Part shown: positions 52,843-61,407 of the stretch, piece after piece | Layout: each line of letters starts with the position of its first letter | Numbering within the stretch: position 1 is the first letter of the stretch | Assembly: GCF_000426705.1 (NCBI RefSeq) | Contig: NZ_KE384554.1 | Location: forward strand, 682,841-746,840 | DNA length: 64,000 bases | DNA from: Spirochaeta cellobiosiphila DSM 17781 | GTDB lineage: Bacteria; Spirochaetota; Spirochaetia; DSM-17781 | Direction of reading: 5' to 3' | Translations under genes and position numbers: made by a program | The notes under the pieces: generated by a model | The model's database searches: none | The model's input: the letters and a program-made list of their open reading frames with translations, nothing else | Told to the model about the DNA's origin: nothing

Positions 52843-53940
52843 ATGGAAATAATAATCCTCCACGCTCCAGGGATTGAAAAAGCTCTAGAGAAGGAGCTGG
52901 ATAAATTAGGTTTAACAATAAATGACAAAAGTCGTGGTCGTATTATCGTAGATACAGATCTGGAAGGCTTATATAAAGCCCATATCTATTTACGAACAGC
53001 AGAAAGAATCCTTTTAAAAATGGGCACATGGAAATGCCATAATTTTGATCAGCTTTTTGATGGGATAAAAGAACTGAACTGGTCACTTGCCATAGATAAC
53101 ACTTGGAATATAAAGATTGATAAGGTAAGAAGTTACCGATCAGAGATCAAAAGCTCTCCTATTACACAAAAGACAGCTCATAAGGCTATCCTGGAAGCAC
53201 TCAACTGTACAGAAAAGACGAACAATAGAAAACCAGCCAATATAAGACTCTATTGGGATAAAGACGAATTATTAGTTGGTCTAGACTTAACTGGCGATGG
53301 ACTTCATAAAAGGGGCTATCGAGAAGAAGCCGGGAAAGCCCCCTTAAGAGAAACTCTGGCGGCAGCTATGATTATCTACTCAGGATGGCAACCGGGCTAT
53401 CCTATTCATGATCCCTTCTGCGGAAGTGGAACCATACTCATTGAAGCGGCCCTTATGGATCTCAATATAGCACCTGGTATCAAGAAGACTTTTACCTTTG
53501 AACAAATGAACTTCCACGAGGAGGATCTATGGAAAAAGGTCAAAAGAGAAGCAAGACTTCAAGCGAAAAGAGAACTTACCAGTCCTTTAAGCGGGGGAGA
53601 TAACTATGATAAAGTCCTGGATACAGCTCGGCTGAATGCTAAGAAGGCTGGAATTGGTGATCAGATTCTGTTCTACAAGGAAGACGCCACCAAGGGAGAA
53701 GCAGACTTTGATGAAGGATACATCATTACTAATCCCCCCTATGGGGAAAGGCTTCAGGACAAACAAAAAGCAGAAGACCTCTATAGAAGCTTAAGTCAGT
53801 GGAATGAAAGCTACCCCTCTTGGCGAAAGGTCATTATCACCAATAATGAAAAGCTGGAAAAGTTATATAATCAACAGGCTCACATCAAACGTTATATCCA
53901 ATATGGAAGTTTAGATGTAACCCTCTATCAATTCAATTAA
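52843..53940 (+). CDS. THUMP-domain rRNA methyltransferase, RlmL-like
   Basis: A 365-residue protein with an N-terminal ferredoxin-like/THUMP RNA-binding part (~1-155) and a class I methyltransferase: SAM motif 'HDPFCGSGTILIEAAL' and catalytic 'IITNPPYGERL'. It matches the N-terminal half of RlmL, which methylates N2 of G2445 of 23S rRNA, and the Bacillus protein YpsC. AAGGAAGG is close to ATG 52843. Single gene, convergent with rbgA. Confidence 0.92.
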   Translation: MEIIILHAPGIEKALEKELDKLGLTINDKSRGRIIVDTDLEGLYKAHIYLRTAERILLKMGTWKCHNFDQLFDGIKELNWSLAIDNTWNIKIDKVRSYRSEIKSSPITQKTAHKAILEALNCTEKTNNRKPANIRLYWDKDELLVGLDLTGDGLHKRGYREEAGKAPLRETLAAAMIIYSGWQPGYPIHDPFCGSGTILIEAALMDLNIAPGIKKTFTFEQMNFHEEDLWKKVKREARLQAKRELTSPLSGGDNYDKVLDTARLNAKKAGIGDQILFYKEDATKGEADFDEGYIITNPPYGERLQDKQKAEDLYRSLSQWNESYPSWRKVIITNNEKLEKLYNQQAHIKRYIQYGSLDVTLYQFN

Positions 53941-53963
53941 GAAGGTTTTGTTAATGGGGAAGT

Positions 53964-54848
53964 TTAATTCTCTTCCCCTGACTCTTCTTCCTCTTCTGTA
54001 AACCATAAAGTATCTTCATCAGGCTTTTCAAAACTAACACGTCCTATTTTGCCTTCTCGTAACTCTGATAAGAAGACATGGCAAATGCGTTCCATATCCA
54101 CAATACCACCCTTTTGAAGCATACCCCTTTTACGGCCCATAAGTTCTAGAAGTACCATAGGTTCTTCTGGTAATTCCTCTAATTTAAATCTTTCCTGTAA
54201 CTCTTTAGGATAATTAAGACGTAGATAATTAAGACCTTTACCTGCGATATCAAATAGATCCAGGATCTCGTCTTTAATAGAGCCAAGGAGAGCCAATCGA
54301 TAACCGACTCTTTTATCTTCAAATTTAGGCCATAATATCCCCGGAGTATCAACCAATTCAAAGTCAGGATTTAAGGCTACCCGTTGTAAATGTCTAGTAT
54401 GTCCTGGTTTGTTTTGCACACTAGCTTTTTTCTGCCCCTTAAGAGCATTTATAACAGTGGATTTCCCCACATTAGGAATTCCGACAATCATGGCACGTAA
54501 AGCCCGTCGCTTTCTGGTATTACGATCCTTACCTAAAGTACGACATCCTGGGATAATTTGCTTAATCTGATTCTTATCTTTACTCGTTAAAGCGAGGGGT
54601 AACACATCCGGTTCTTCAGCATAACGCTTCATCCAAATCTTAGTGACAGAAGGATCTGCCAGGTCAGTTTTATTAAGGATGACCAGACGAGGTTTATCTC
54701 CAATAATATCCTTTATCATAGGGTTTCTGGAGGATTCGGGAACCCTTGCGTCGAGGATTTCAATAATCACATCAATGGAAGGAAGATTCTCCCCTATTAA
54801 CCTGCGGGTTTTGTTCATATGGCCGGGAAACCATTGTATTTGTTTCAT
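53964..54848 (-). CDS. rbgA: Ribosome biogenesis GTPase RbgA (YlqF)
   Basis: Circularly permuted GTPase needed for late 50S assembly; 294 residues. The G motifs appear in the permuted order: G4 'VILNKTDL', then G1 'VGIPNVGKSTVINAL', G2 and G3 'LVDTPGILWP'. N-terminal 'WFPGHMNKTRRLI' is diagnostic of RbgA. GAGG is a few bases before ATG 54848. The acidic C-terminal end (EEEEESGEE) is unusual. A small membrane protein gene ends ten bases upstream. Confidence 0.94.
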   Translation of the reverse strand: MKQIQWFPGHMNKTRRLIGENLPSIDVIIEILDARVPESSRNPMIKDIIGDKPRLVILNKTDLADPSVTKIWMKRYAEEPDVLPLALTSKDKNQIKQIIPGCRTLGKDRNTRKRRALRAMIVGIPNVGKSTVINALKGQKKASVQNKPGHTRHLQRVALNPDFELVDTPGILWPKFEDKRVGYRLALLGSIKDEILDLFDIAGKGLNYLRLNYPKELQERFKLEELPEEPMVLLELMGRKRGMLQKGGIVDMERICHVFLSELREGKIGRVSFEKPDEDTLWFTEEEEESGEEN

Positions 54849-54858
54849 GATCCTCGTT

Positions 54859-55029
54859 TTACTCTGTATCAGGAGAAAAGTCTAGGTTAGCCTCGTCTGA
54901 TTGATTTTGTTCTTGTTTCTGAATGGATTTACTTAAATATCTATGGGCCATCACAAAAATTATAATGATCATTATACAAATCAACAAAAACTTAATTAGT
55001 ACATTCTTTATCAAATTTTCCTCACTCAT
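54859..55029 (-). CDS. Small membrane protein upstream of rbgA
   Basis: A 56-codon reading frame starting 'MSEENLIKNVLIKFLLICIM' with one long hydrophobic helix ('LLICIMIIIIFVMAH') followed by a charged tail ('KQEQNQSDEANLDFSPDTE'). GGTGA touches the ATG, which is weak spacing; a TTG five codons in is the alternative start. It ends ten bases before the rbgA start on the same strand. The clean helix-plus-tail layout argues against chance. Function unknown. Confidence 0.55.
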   Translation of the reverse strand: MSEENLIKNVLIKFLLICIMIIIIFVMAHRYLSKSIQKQEQNQSDEANLDFSPDTE

Positions 55030-55299
55030 TCACCAATCTAGTAATTGTATCTTATTTATATATTTTTTTATAACCTTTTCCTTCTCTTTGTTGTTTGTCT
55101 ATTGAATTCACCTGGAGAGGAGAGGCTTCTGTTAGTTGCCTTGAATTAGTCTGGGTGCTTCTTCATAAAACTTTTTTATTTATATGTACCCCTGGGGGAG
55201 CAATCCTGATTGATTAACTTTTTCATCCCCCTCCTTTTTGAATTTGTCATCCTATGGATTTACACAACAAGATAAATTTCCCAGGGGTCTCTTTTTTAG

Positions 55300-56112
55300 C
55301 TAAGATAAGATGTCTTTGACATAATCCCATTCTGTTTGGGATAAGGTTATTTTGGGTATGAGGACGGTAGTACTATAGCGTTCCTTTTGATCAGGAGTGT
55401 TTTCTTTTCTGTTGCTAACCACCTGAAGATAAGCTCTATCCTTACATTTTGGACAGCTGTAAATATCTATAATAGTGTGAGTTAAAGCATCTCCTGAGGA
55501 AGGATACAGATTCTTGAGACTATTCCAGGATCCCCTTTCTAAATCATATCGTAGACTCTTTTTGTCATAGTCTTCTTTATAAGGGCCAAAGCTTGTTTTA
55601 TTCCTAATCCAATTATGGCATCCTGGACATAGGGTTAGATCTATTTTGAAGAGGGAGATGATCACAGGTGAGAATAGGATGATCCAGAGGGATTCTATGA
55701 TCCAGGCAAGGTATAATAGAGGTCCTTTGACGACCATTCCTGAGACTTCCCACAAGCCCACAGAGCCAATCTTATGGATCAAATCTAAAAGATGAATAGG
55801 ATTAAGGACTAATCCATCACTTATATCCATGAATTTTAAGAAAAACACCCAGCTAACATAACGGGACAAGGCCGCTGATATCATACAGAATTTTTGAAAT
55901 AGTGAAGGACGGTTACATTTGGTTAGATACTCTAATCCAACAAAGGCTCCTCCGATTAAGGCGCTTGTCACTAATCCTAAACAAAGCTTCCCTATAACTC
56001 CAGTGATGGTTTGTAAGGCGGCATGTAATACCCCCAATACTAAGGCTATAACTAATGTGGCAAAGACAATAACTATGAGGGTTGATAGGTTTAAATTTTT
56101 GCTTTTTTTCAT
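55300..56112 (-). CDS. Hypothetical membrane protein with Cys pairs
   Basis: A 270-residue protein with about five hydrophobic helices in the first 170 residues, then a soluble tail with two Cys pairs ('LCPGCHNWI' and 'SCPKCKDRAYL') that could form one zinc ribbon. No family recognised. It ends beside a 270-base gap (55030-55299) in which I see only G/C-run inverted repeats, and it is preceded by the repeat-rich boundary of the accessory region. Confidence 0.7.
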   Translation of the reverse strand: MKKSKNLNLSTLIVIVFATLVIALVLGVLHAALQTITGVIGKLCLGLVTSALIGGAFVGLEYLTKCNRPSLFQKFCMISAALSRYVSWVFFLKFMDISDGLVLNPIHLLDLIHKIGSVGLWEVSGMVVKGPLLYLAWIIESLWIILFSPVIISLFKIDLTLCPGCHNWIRNKTSFGPYKEDYDKKSLRYDLERGSWNSLKNLYPSSGDALTHTIIDIYSCPKCKDRAYLQVVSNRKENTPDQKERYSTTVLIPKITLSQTEWDYVKDILS

Positions 56113-56288
56113 ATATCGATTCCTTATTCTAAAGGCAATGTTAGCTTGTATTGGGAATCAGGAGATCACCCTTTATGGGTGATTTTTGGTTTTATGGGGT
56201 TATTATGAGGGGAAGTGTTGGGATGGTAAGATTTAACTGATGTCCGCACTTTTCGAAAGGTAAATTGAGGTCTTAAAAGAGGTAGTAC

Positions 56289-56433
56289 TGTCACTGTCGC
56301 CATTTTAGCCTGTCACTGTCGCCATTTTAGCCTGTCACTGTCACCATTTTAGCCTGTCACTGTCACCATTTTAGCCTGTCACTGTCACCATTTTAGCCTG
56401 TCACTGTCACCATTTTAGCCTGTCACTGTCACC
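56289..56433. repeat. 22-bp tandem repeat, six full copies plus a partial
   Basis: Unit TGTCACTGTC + RCCATTTTAGCC. Copies start at 56289, 56311, 56333, 56355, 56377 and 56399; a seventh breaks off after 13 bases at 56433. The first two copies have G and the other four A at the R position, otherwise all are identical. There are no spacers, so it is not a CRISPR array. It lies in a 550-base gene-free stretch at the edge of the accessory region. Confidence 0.95.
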
Positions 56434-56477
56434 CATCGTCAATTGAAGATGACGGAATTTGTCAATTGACGATGGGT
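56431..56477. repeat. Perfect 16-bp inverted repeat
   Basis: ACCCATCGTCAATTGA (56431-56446) and TCAATTGACGATGGGT (56462-56477) are exact reverse complements around a 15-base loop. There is no T-run, so it is not an ordinary terminator. It overlaps the last three bases of the tandem repeat. Confidence 0.9.
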
Positions 56478-56506
56478 GAATTCCACAACTGTCATAGTGT
56501 AGTAAT

Positions 56507-56611
56507 GAAAGGCACCTATTTGGAAAGTAAAAGGGGAATACTTAACTACTCAATGGGGTGCTTTCTATAGTTACAACTTTAAGTTAAAGCTTGAGCTTGT
56601 AACTTTTTATT
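56507..56611 (+). ncRNA. Possible small RNA ending in a terminator
   Basis: GAAAGGCACC (56507-56516) can pair with GGTGCTTTC (56557-56565), followed by a second hairpin AGTTACAA (56569-56576) / TTGTAACT (56597-56604) and TTTTTATTT. No reading frame uses this terminator on the plus strand, so a short structured transcript is possible. No promoter is evident. Confidence 0.35.
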
Positions 56612-56662
56612 TATAAGGCAAATCAATTAGACTTCTTCTATCTTTCTTTTACACCTAAAACT

Positions 56663-57142
56663 CTATTTGACTACATTTATTGTAATTGAAATATTATTAT
56701 CATCATCATTAAAAGATAATTCAATTATACCATTAGTGGGTTGTGGAAAAACAAAGGTCCCAAAACAACTATCACCATTAGTCATCGTAACATCCACACC
56801 AGCAGCATCTTTAGCATCTGTCATAAAATATGTATTCCCAAAATTATCTGTTAGGTTAATGTCATAATTATTAGCATCTGAATATTTTGTAACACTATAA
56901 CCTTGATCAACATACACGGTCCAAATCATATTGATACCTAGAGATAAATCATTGTTTACGGTGATTGACTTGATAGTAGTATTTACGGTGGCATTATTAT
57001 ATGGAAGCGATACAACATACCCCTTATCAACACTGTACTCTCCAGGTGCATTTAAGTTTACATCAGAATCTATCTCCTCTGTGATGCTACATGAGAATGT
57101 AATTATACTCATAACCATAATTAAAAGTATTTTTTTCATCAT
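56663..57142 (-). CDS. Putative lipoprotein (159 aa)
   Basis: Signal peptide 'MMKKILLIMVMSIITFSCS' with a spirochaetal-type lipobox (T-F-S-C), then a beta-rich domain ('VVSLPYNNATVNTTIKSITV', 'DSCFGTFVFPQPTNGIIELS') of the immunoglobulin-like DUF4352 kind, by eye only. GGAG six bases before ATG 57142. It lies in the accessory region on the same strand as the toxin/immunity-like pairs and may be an orphan immunity protein. Function unknown. Confidence 0.7.
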   Translation of the reverse strand: MMKKILLIMVMSIITFSCSITEEIDSDVNLNAPGEYSVDKGYVVSLPYNNATVNTTIKSITVNNDLSLGINMIWTVYVDQGYSVTKYSDANNYDINLTDNFGNTYFMTDAKDAAGVDVTMTNGDSCFGTFVFPQPTNGIIELSFNDDDNNISITINVVK

Positions 57143-57202
57143 ATATTACTCCTTGTTTATTGTGCTTTTTTTTCTTATTCAACGGTATCTCTATGATCTC
57201 TT

Positions 57203-57424
57203 ATGGTCAATAAGTGTATAGAGCAACACTTTTCTAAATGCCTCAAAAAGAGTCAAATATCCAAGACACTTCCTAGGCTACCATTTAGTGGATACTCTAC
57301 ATTGGTTATTATGTCACTACTAATTTTTCTGATATCAGTTTATTTAGGAATATATCCTGCAGTTTTCCTGAGCCTGGCTATTATCTCCATTGGCATAAAC
57401 ATTTCTCATGGATTCATGACTTAG
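57203..57424 (+). CDS. Possible small membrane protein
   Basis: A 73-codon frame with one long hydrophobic stretch ('STLVIMSLLIFLISVYLGIY' onward) and a basic, Cys-containing N-terminus. No ribosome binding site is seen before ATG 57203, and it runs opposite to all neighbours, so it may not be expressed. Its 3' end overlaps the gene fragment on the other strand. Confidence 0.3.
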   Translation: MVNKCIEQHFSKCLKKSQISKTLPRLPFSGYSTLVIMSLLIFLISVYLGIYPAVFLSLAIISIGINISHGFMT

Positions 57425-57556
57425 GGATATCACATCCCTGAGCTACAAAAGATAATCTACCCATACTCATATCATAACCGCCTTTTAAATCCTTAAAAGC
57501 TATTTTGGCCAGGTTAACATTGGTACTGCCGGTCATACCACTAAGGCTAGTTGTAA
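57414..57556 (-). pseudogene. C-terminal gene fragment
   Basis: An open stretch without start codon reads 'LSRIVTTSLSGMTGSTNVNL' ... 'GRLSFVAQGCDIPKS' and stops at 57414. It begins in a different frame inside the end of the preceding exported-protein gene, so it is a remnant of a larger protein. It occupies the position of another tail module in the series described for 58-64 kb. Confidence 0.5.
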
Positions 57557-58345
57557 CTATTCTGGATAGTTTATCTTAAAAAGGTAAACATCTTCATAGG
57601 GATATCGGTTTTTTCCCCACTCCCATGTTATCCCTTCCCAACCAAGAATAATAATATACTCCTTATTAGGACTGACATCGTATTGAAGACTATCCCAAAT
57701 GCTATGATAGAAGTTGGGGACAACATCCTCTAAGCCCATAATCATCTTTCCGTGTTTATAGACTTTTACTCGAGATAGATCTTCTTCACCGATGGTTTGG
57801 TTATAAAGTGTATCTTCTCCAAAATGGATTTCATAACCCTGTTTTAGTTTAAAAGCTTTGATAGGGTAAGCAGAATGTGGATCTTCTATAAAATGTTCAT
57901 CTGTAAGCTTTTTTTCAATATTGTACCAACTGCTTTGAGAGAGACTGATAATAGTATTGAATTCTTCTCTATTATATTTTTGCAATTTCAAGGAGTTATC
58001 TAATGAATAGTAATTTTTTCCAAAACTAAAATACATAACTCGACTATCATTTGAATCATCACAGATTAAGGGAGGCAATACACCAATCCACCCCCATTTC
58101 CAGTCATATATTTCAACGGGAACCTTTTTAATTATTCTATTTTCTGAAATACTGAATAATACGGGTTCTGTATCAGCACCGCTAGAGAAAATAATATCGT
58201 CAGTAACAAAACAATAAGTAGCGGCAATGTCTCTAAACTTTAACTCCTTTCCCAATTTATCAACAAGATCAATAGAAAAATCATCACTAAATACCATGGT
58301 GGAAATTATTAAATAGAAAGATAGATATATTGTAATTTTTTTCAT
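57557..58345 (-). CDS. Exported protein of unknown function (262 aa)
   Basis: Cleavable signal peptide 'MKKITIYLSFYLIISTMVFS' followed by 'DDFSIDLVDK'; no lipobox. The mature part is beta-rich with many Trp and Tyr ('YDWKWGWIGVLPPLI', 'GWEGITWEWGKNRYPYEDVY'). The ATG overlaps the stop of the pseudogene module upstream (ATGA at 58342-58345), the same coupling as in the intact toxin-like pair at 62397. I infer a periplasmic immunity-type protein for the now broken module; there is no family match. Confidence 0.7.
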   Translation of the reverse strand: MKKITIYLSFYLIISTMVFSDDFSIDLVDKLGKELKFRDIAATYCFVTDDIIFSSGADTEPVLFSISENRIIKKVPVEIYDWKWGWIGVLPPLICDDSNDSRVMYFSFGKNYYSLDNSLKLQKYNREEFNTIISLSQSSWYNIEKKLTDEHFIEDPHSAYPIKAFKLKQGYEIHFGEDTLYNQTIGEEDLSRVKVYKHGKMIMGLEDVVPNFYHSIWDSLQYDVSPNKEYIIILGWEGITWEWGKNRYPYEDVYLFKINYPE

Positions 58346-59128
58346 CTAAATGCTGCTCCATAAATATCACTATTAAACATTAAATTAGCTAGATAACTGT
58401 TTGTCTGACTATCTAATGAATCCCAATAATCCAAGGGCATACTTCTATAATTGTTCCAGAAAAAATTATTCCAATCGTTTATTTGAGGATTTTGACTGGA
58501 GAAATTATAGATATTATTCCAGTTATCTGTATTGTTAGCAGTTGCCAGGCCAGTTGTAAGTAATATTTCTGATGTCGTTATGAAATAATCATCAAGATTA
58601 CATGCCTTTGATGCCCCTCATCTCCTCATGTTAATAGTGGCTTGAAGGCCAAACCCTCTCACCATTCTCAGGTCTCATCGGCAAAAGCATTAACCAAAGC
58701 ATGATCATTGCTTACGACATCAATCTGGTCATGGCGTTTATATCCATATAATGGATACAATGTTATATTTTTTGCACTGTTATGAAAATCATTAGTTACA
58801 ATAGGTGTTATTCCATTCTCATAACCTTCTTGTTTATATCATGATTAAGCTTTATGAGTTTTACACCACTTAGGACTTGCGACATATTATAAATGATCAC
58901 TTCCTGCTAGATTCATTTCCAGTAATCCCATATTAGTTGCCGTGTCCGTTTGATATTTTTTACCTGTTTTTGAGTCTGTTGCCCAGATAATGGGGCCTGA
59001 AAAAGCATTATTCACTGCTCCATCAATATGTGACCCTCTGTTATTTTGTTACCAACAGTGTCACCCAAAATTGAACTGAAGCAACCCCAACGGCTTACAC
59101 CAGGTATATAATTGGATGTGACACTGAG
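58342..59128 (-). pseudogene. Degenerate polymorphic-protein C-terminal module
   Basis: Coding sense is kept in pieces in different frames. It begins 'NYIPGVSRWGCFSSILGDTV' then 'GNKITEG'; after a frame change 'IDGAVNNAFSGPIIWATDSK'; then 'GITPIVTNDFHNSAKNITLY'; then 'CNLDDYFITTSEILLTTGLA' to the final 'NSDIYGAAFR'. The first parts match the module at 60778-61367 (PGVGSLG..., GDTIGGKITESLIDGAVNNA). Several frameshifts and stops make it non-functional. Its stop overlaps the start of the exported-protein gene downstream. Confidence 0.75.
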
Positions 59129-60781
59129 TTATTTATAAATTACTCCTACAAAATCTAAAACCCAAGGTTGATCGATACTGTTACCCTCATAGATGTCTTT
59201 AATAGTAATTTTAACAGAATGTTCATCCTGAATCGCTAATGGTATTAACTGCATTGCATGGAAATCTTCTAACATGACCTTATGAACTAAATCTGGTCTA
59301 CTATCATATCTTATCTCTATTTCTTTAATTCGCCCATAATTACGATCCATATTCTTTCGTTCATTATCATATTGCCCATTGCAGATTACAATACTAAATA
59401 AATCATGATCACTTTCTAGTTTTATAGTCTGAGTTACATTATCTATATCATTATCACCTTGGTACCTACTTGTTTCACCAAAATCTATATTCTGATATGT
59501 ACTGCTAATAATGTTTTCTATGTCTAATTGATAATCTGTATGATTCTTTATGTATTCTACATGGGTAATGTATCCAGGTTTTTTTGTGAAATAATATTCC
59601 TGTTCCGGTAAAAAATATAATCTTTTGTTTAGCTTATATAAATAGGTAGGATTACTAAAGTAATATTTCCTCATATAACTCGATGCAAATCCCACAGGAA
59701 GATATGATATATTAACATCCGTTTTATACAACGAATTAACTAAGTAATACTTAAGATCAGGATATGTTGGATAATTAAGTAAAGGATATTTAAAATCATC
59801 ATATTTAACAATATCATATGCAAAATTGGTATTGTTAAAAGAAATAATGAGTTCCTTAAAACTTTCATCATGATAACTTCCATCACGTGGCATCACCTCA
59901 GGTAAGGGATACACGCTCCCACAAAAAGACACCGTGTATTTTCCATTAAAATATGTCGACAGAGAAACATAGACACCATTAATTCCATACTCATTTAAAT
60001 AAATCTTTTGTGAATCTAGTATCTCTAAATTAGTTAAATCAATTTTGGTGAAAAGCCAAGACTGATTAGCTTTTTCCTCCATGATATATGCCGTTCTACC
60101 ATCATCACTGATAGTTATCTTCCCTTTAGTATTGTAAGCATGGAAATCACCTTTTTCTGTCAATAGAAAAATTCCGTTATTAATATTATAATATGTATCT
60201 ACCACTCCCACTAAGTCTTTCCCTTGTTTAGTGGGATACAAAATATTTAACTTCTTTATTGCCTTTTCTTCATTAGGATACTGAGAGATATAGTAAGACA
60301 TAATCTCTTCCCTTTGTTTTTCAAATCTCTTTATGATATCTATGGATTTCTTTTTGTTACTTGTTTCAAAAATGTAATAACCTTGATCATTTTTCTCTTT
60401 ACGATAACTAAAAGATACATTCTCATCTATATATTCTTGAATTTCCAAAAAAGTATAATGCTTTCTTCTCGTTAAGAAATAGGTTTGTTGAAAACCGTAT
60501 AGTAATAAATTTTTATCCTGAAAATAAGAATAGTTTAGTGTTGTATAATTATCAGCAGTCTTACTATCATCAATAAGGCTGAATGCTCTAAATGGATATA
60601 TATTATACTTAAGAGAATATTTTACATCCGCAGACAAGTTTTCCTTTTTTATACTTCTTATATAATCTGTATTTATTTTCACGGATTGCTTTTTATTACC
60701 CTGCGTTAATAACCTTTCACGATTTGAACAAGATACAAATAGACTAATTATTACTATCACTATAAAACTATAATTTCTCAA
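59129..60781 (-). CDS. Lipoprotein with a discoidin-like C-terminal domain (550 aa)
   Basis: Signal peptide 'MRNYSFIVIVIISLFVSCSN' with lipobox Cys. The long middle part is beta-rich and unrecognised. The last ~130 residues ('HDLFSIVICNGQYDNERKNM', 'VHKVMLEDFHAMQLIPLAIQ', 'ITIKDIYEGNSIDQPW') resemble the NADase-type glycan-binding (discoidin-like) domain. TTG start 60781 with AGGAG upstream; its first base pair overlaps the stop of the upstream pseudogene module (TTGA). By position it is the immunity-like partner of that module. Confidence 0.75.
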   Translation of the reverse strand: MRNYSFIVIVIISLFVSCSNRERLLTQGNKKQSVKINTDYIRSIKKENLSADVKYSLKYNIYPFRAFSLIDDSKTADNYTTLNYSYFQDKNLLLYGFQQTYFLTRRKHYTFLEIQEYIDENVSFSYRKEKNDQGYYIFETSNKKKSIDIIKRFEKQREEIMSYYISQYPNEEKAIKKLNILYPTKQGKDLVGVVDTYYNINNGIFLLTEKGDFHAYNTKGKITISDDGRTAYIMEEKANQSWLFTKIDLTNLEILDSQKIYLNEYGINGVYVSLSTYFNGKYTVSFCGSVYPLPEVMPRDGSYHDESFKELIISFNNTNFAYDIVKYDDFKYPLLNYPTYPDLKYYLVNSLYKTDVNISYLPVGFASSYMRKYYFSNPTYLYKLNKRLYFLPEQEYYFTKKPGYITHVEYIKNHTDYQLDIENIISSTYQNIDFGETSRYQGDNDIDNVTQTIKLESDHDLFSIVICNGQYDNERKNMDRNYGRIKEIEIRYDSRPDLVHKVMLEDFHAMQLIPLAIQDEHSVKITIKDIYEGNSIDQPWVLDFVGVIYK

Positions 60782-61367
60782 TAGGAATCTCCTAAACTTC
60801 TATTAATATGAACATAGCCAGTATCACCAAGTTCAAACATATTCATAAAATCATAAAATCTATTTATTCCGATTTCAGGAGATGCCCATGAATAACTGGC
60901 ATAAAGCGTTAGACATCCCAAACTTCCTGCATTAAATAAGCATTTGCTTGAACAGCTATTGGATAAAACTTTCCCTTTTCTATCCTAATATTTGGATCAC
61001 TAATAAAAGTATTTTCAGAATCACTCCATATTAAACCTAAATCTTCAATCAAATTACCAGTTTTTTCAACTAAGCTATTATAAGCAGCACTAAAATGTTG
61101 TCTATAAGAAGCAATGTCCTCATTACTATATTAATTATGCCTGAGACAGCATTATTCACGGCTCCATCAATTAAACTCTCTGTTATTTTACCACCAATAG
61201 TATCACCTAAACTTTCGCCAAAAGATCCCAAGCTACCAACACCAGGAATAACACAACTTGCGATGCTGGTAGCTTCGCTCTTCCCAAAGTCTAGCAATCT
61301 TTGTTGCCAACTAAAGTTTCCATTAAAGACAAAATGGTATCTTAAAAAGGAATGAATTGTGCTTATT
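60778..61367 (-). pseudogene. Degenerate polymorphic-protein C-terminal module with linker
   Basis: Starts without a start codon as 'HSFLRYHFVFNGNFSWQQRL' and continues with the linker 'IPGVGSLGSFGESLGDTIGG', 'KITESLIDGAVNNAVSGIIN'. One frameshift later it reads 'DIASYRQHFSAAYNSLVEKT' to 'ANAYLMQEVW', and another frame gives 'GCLTLYASYSWASPEIGINR' to the stop at 60778. So one reading of ~190 residues is broken by at least two frameshifts. The linker is shared with 58342-59128. It overlaps the next lipoprotein's TTG start. Confidence 0.75.
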
Positions 61368-61407
61368 CAGACTCTTGATATGTATTTACTCTATTATGAA
61401 CTTATAC

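Noticed and set aside
55150..55225. Short minus-strand ORF MKKLINQDCSPRGTYK with a strong ribosome binding site
   Set aside because: Only 16 codons, no conservation evidence and no neighbour that would use a leader peptide directly; may be a decayed gene start.
56289..56433. CRISPR array
   Set aside because: The copies are directly adjacent with no unique spacers, and there is no cas gene; it is a simple tandem repeat.
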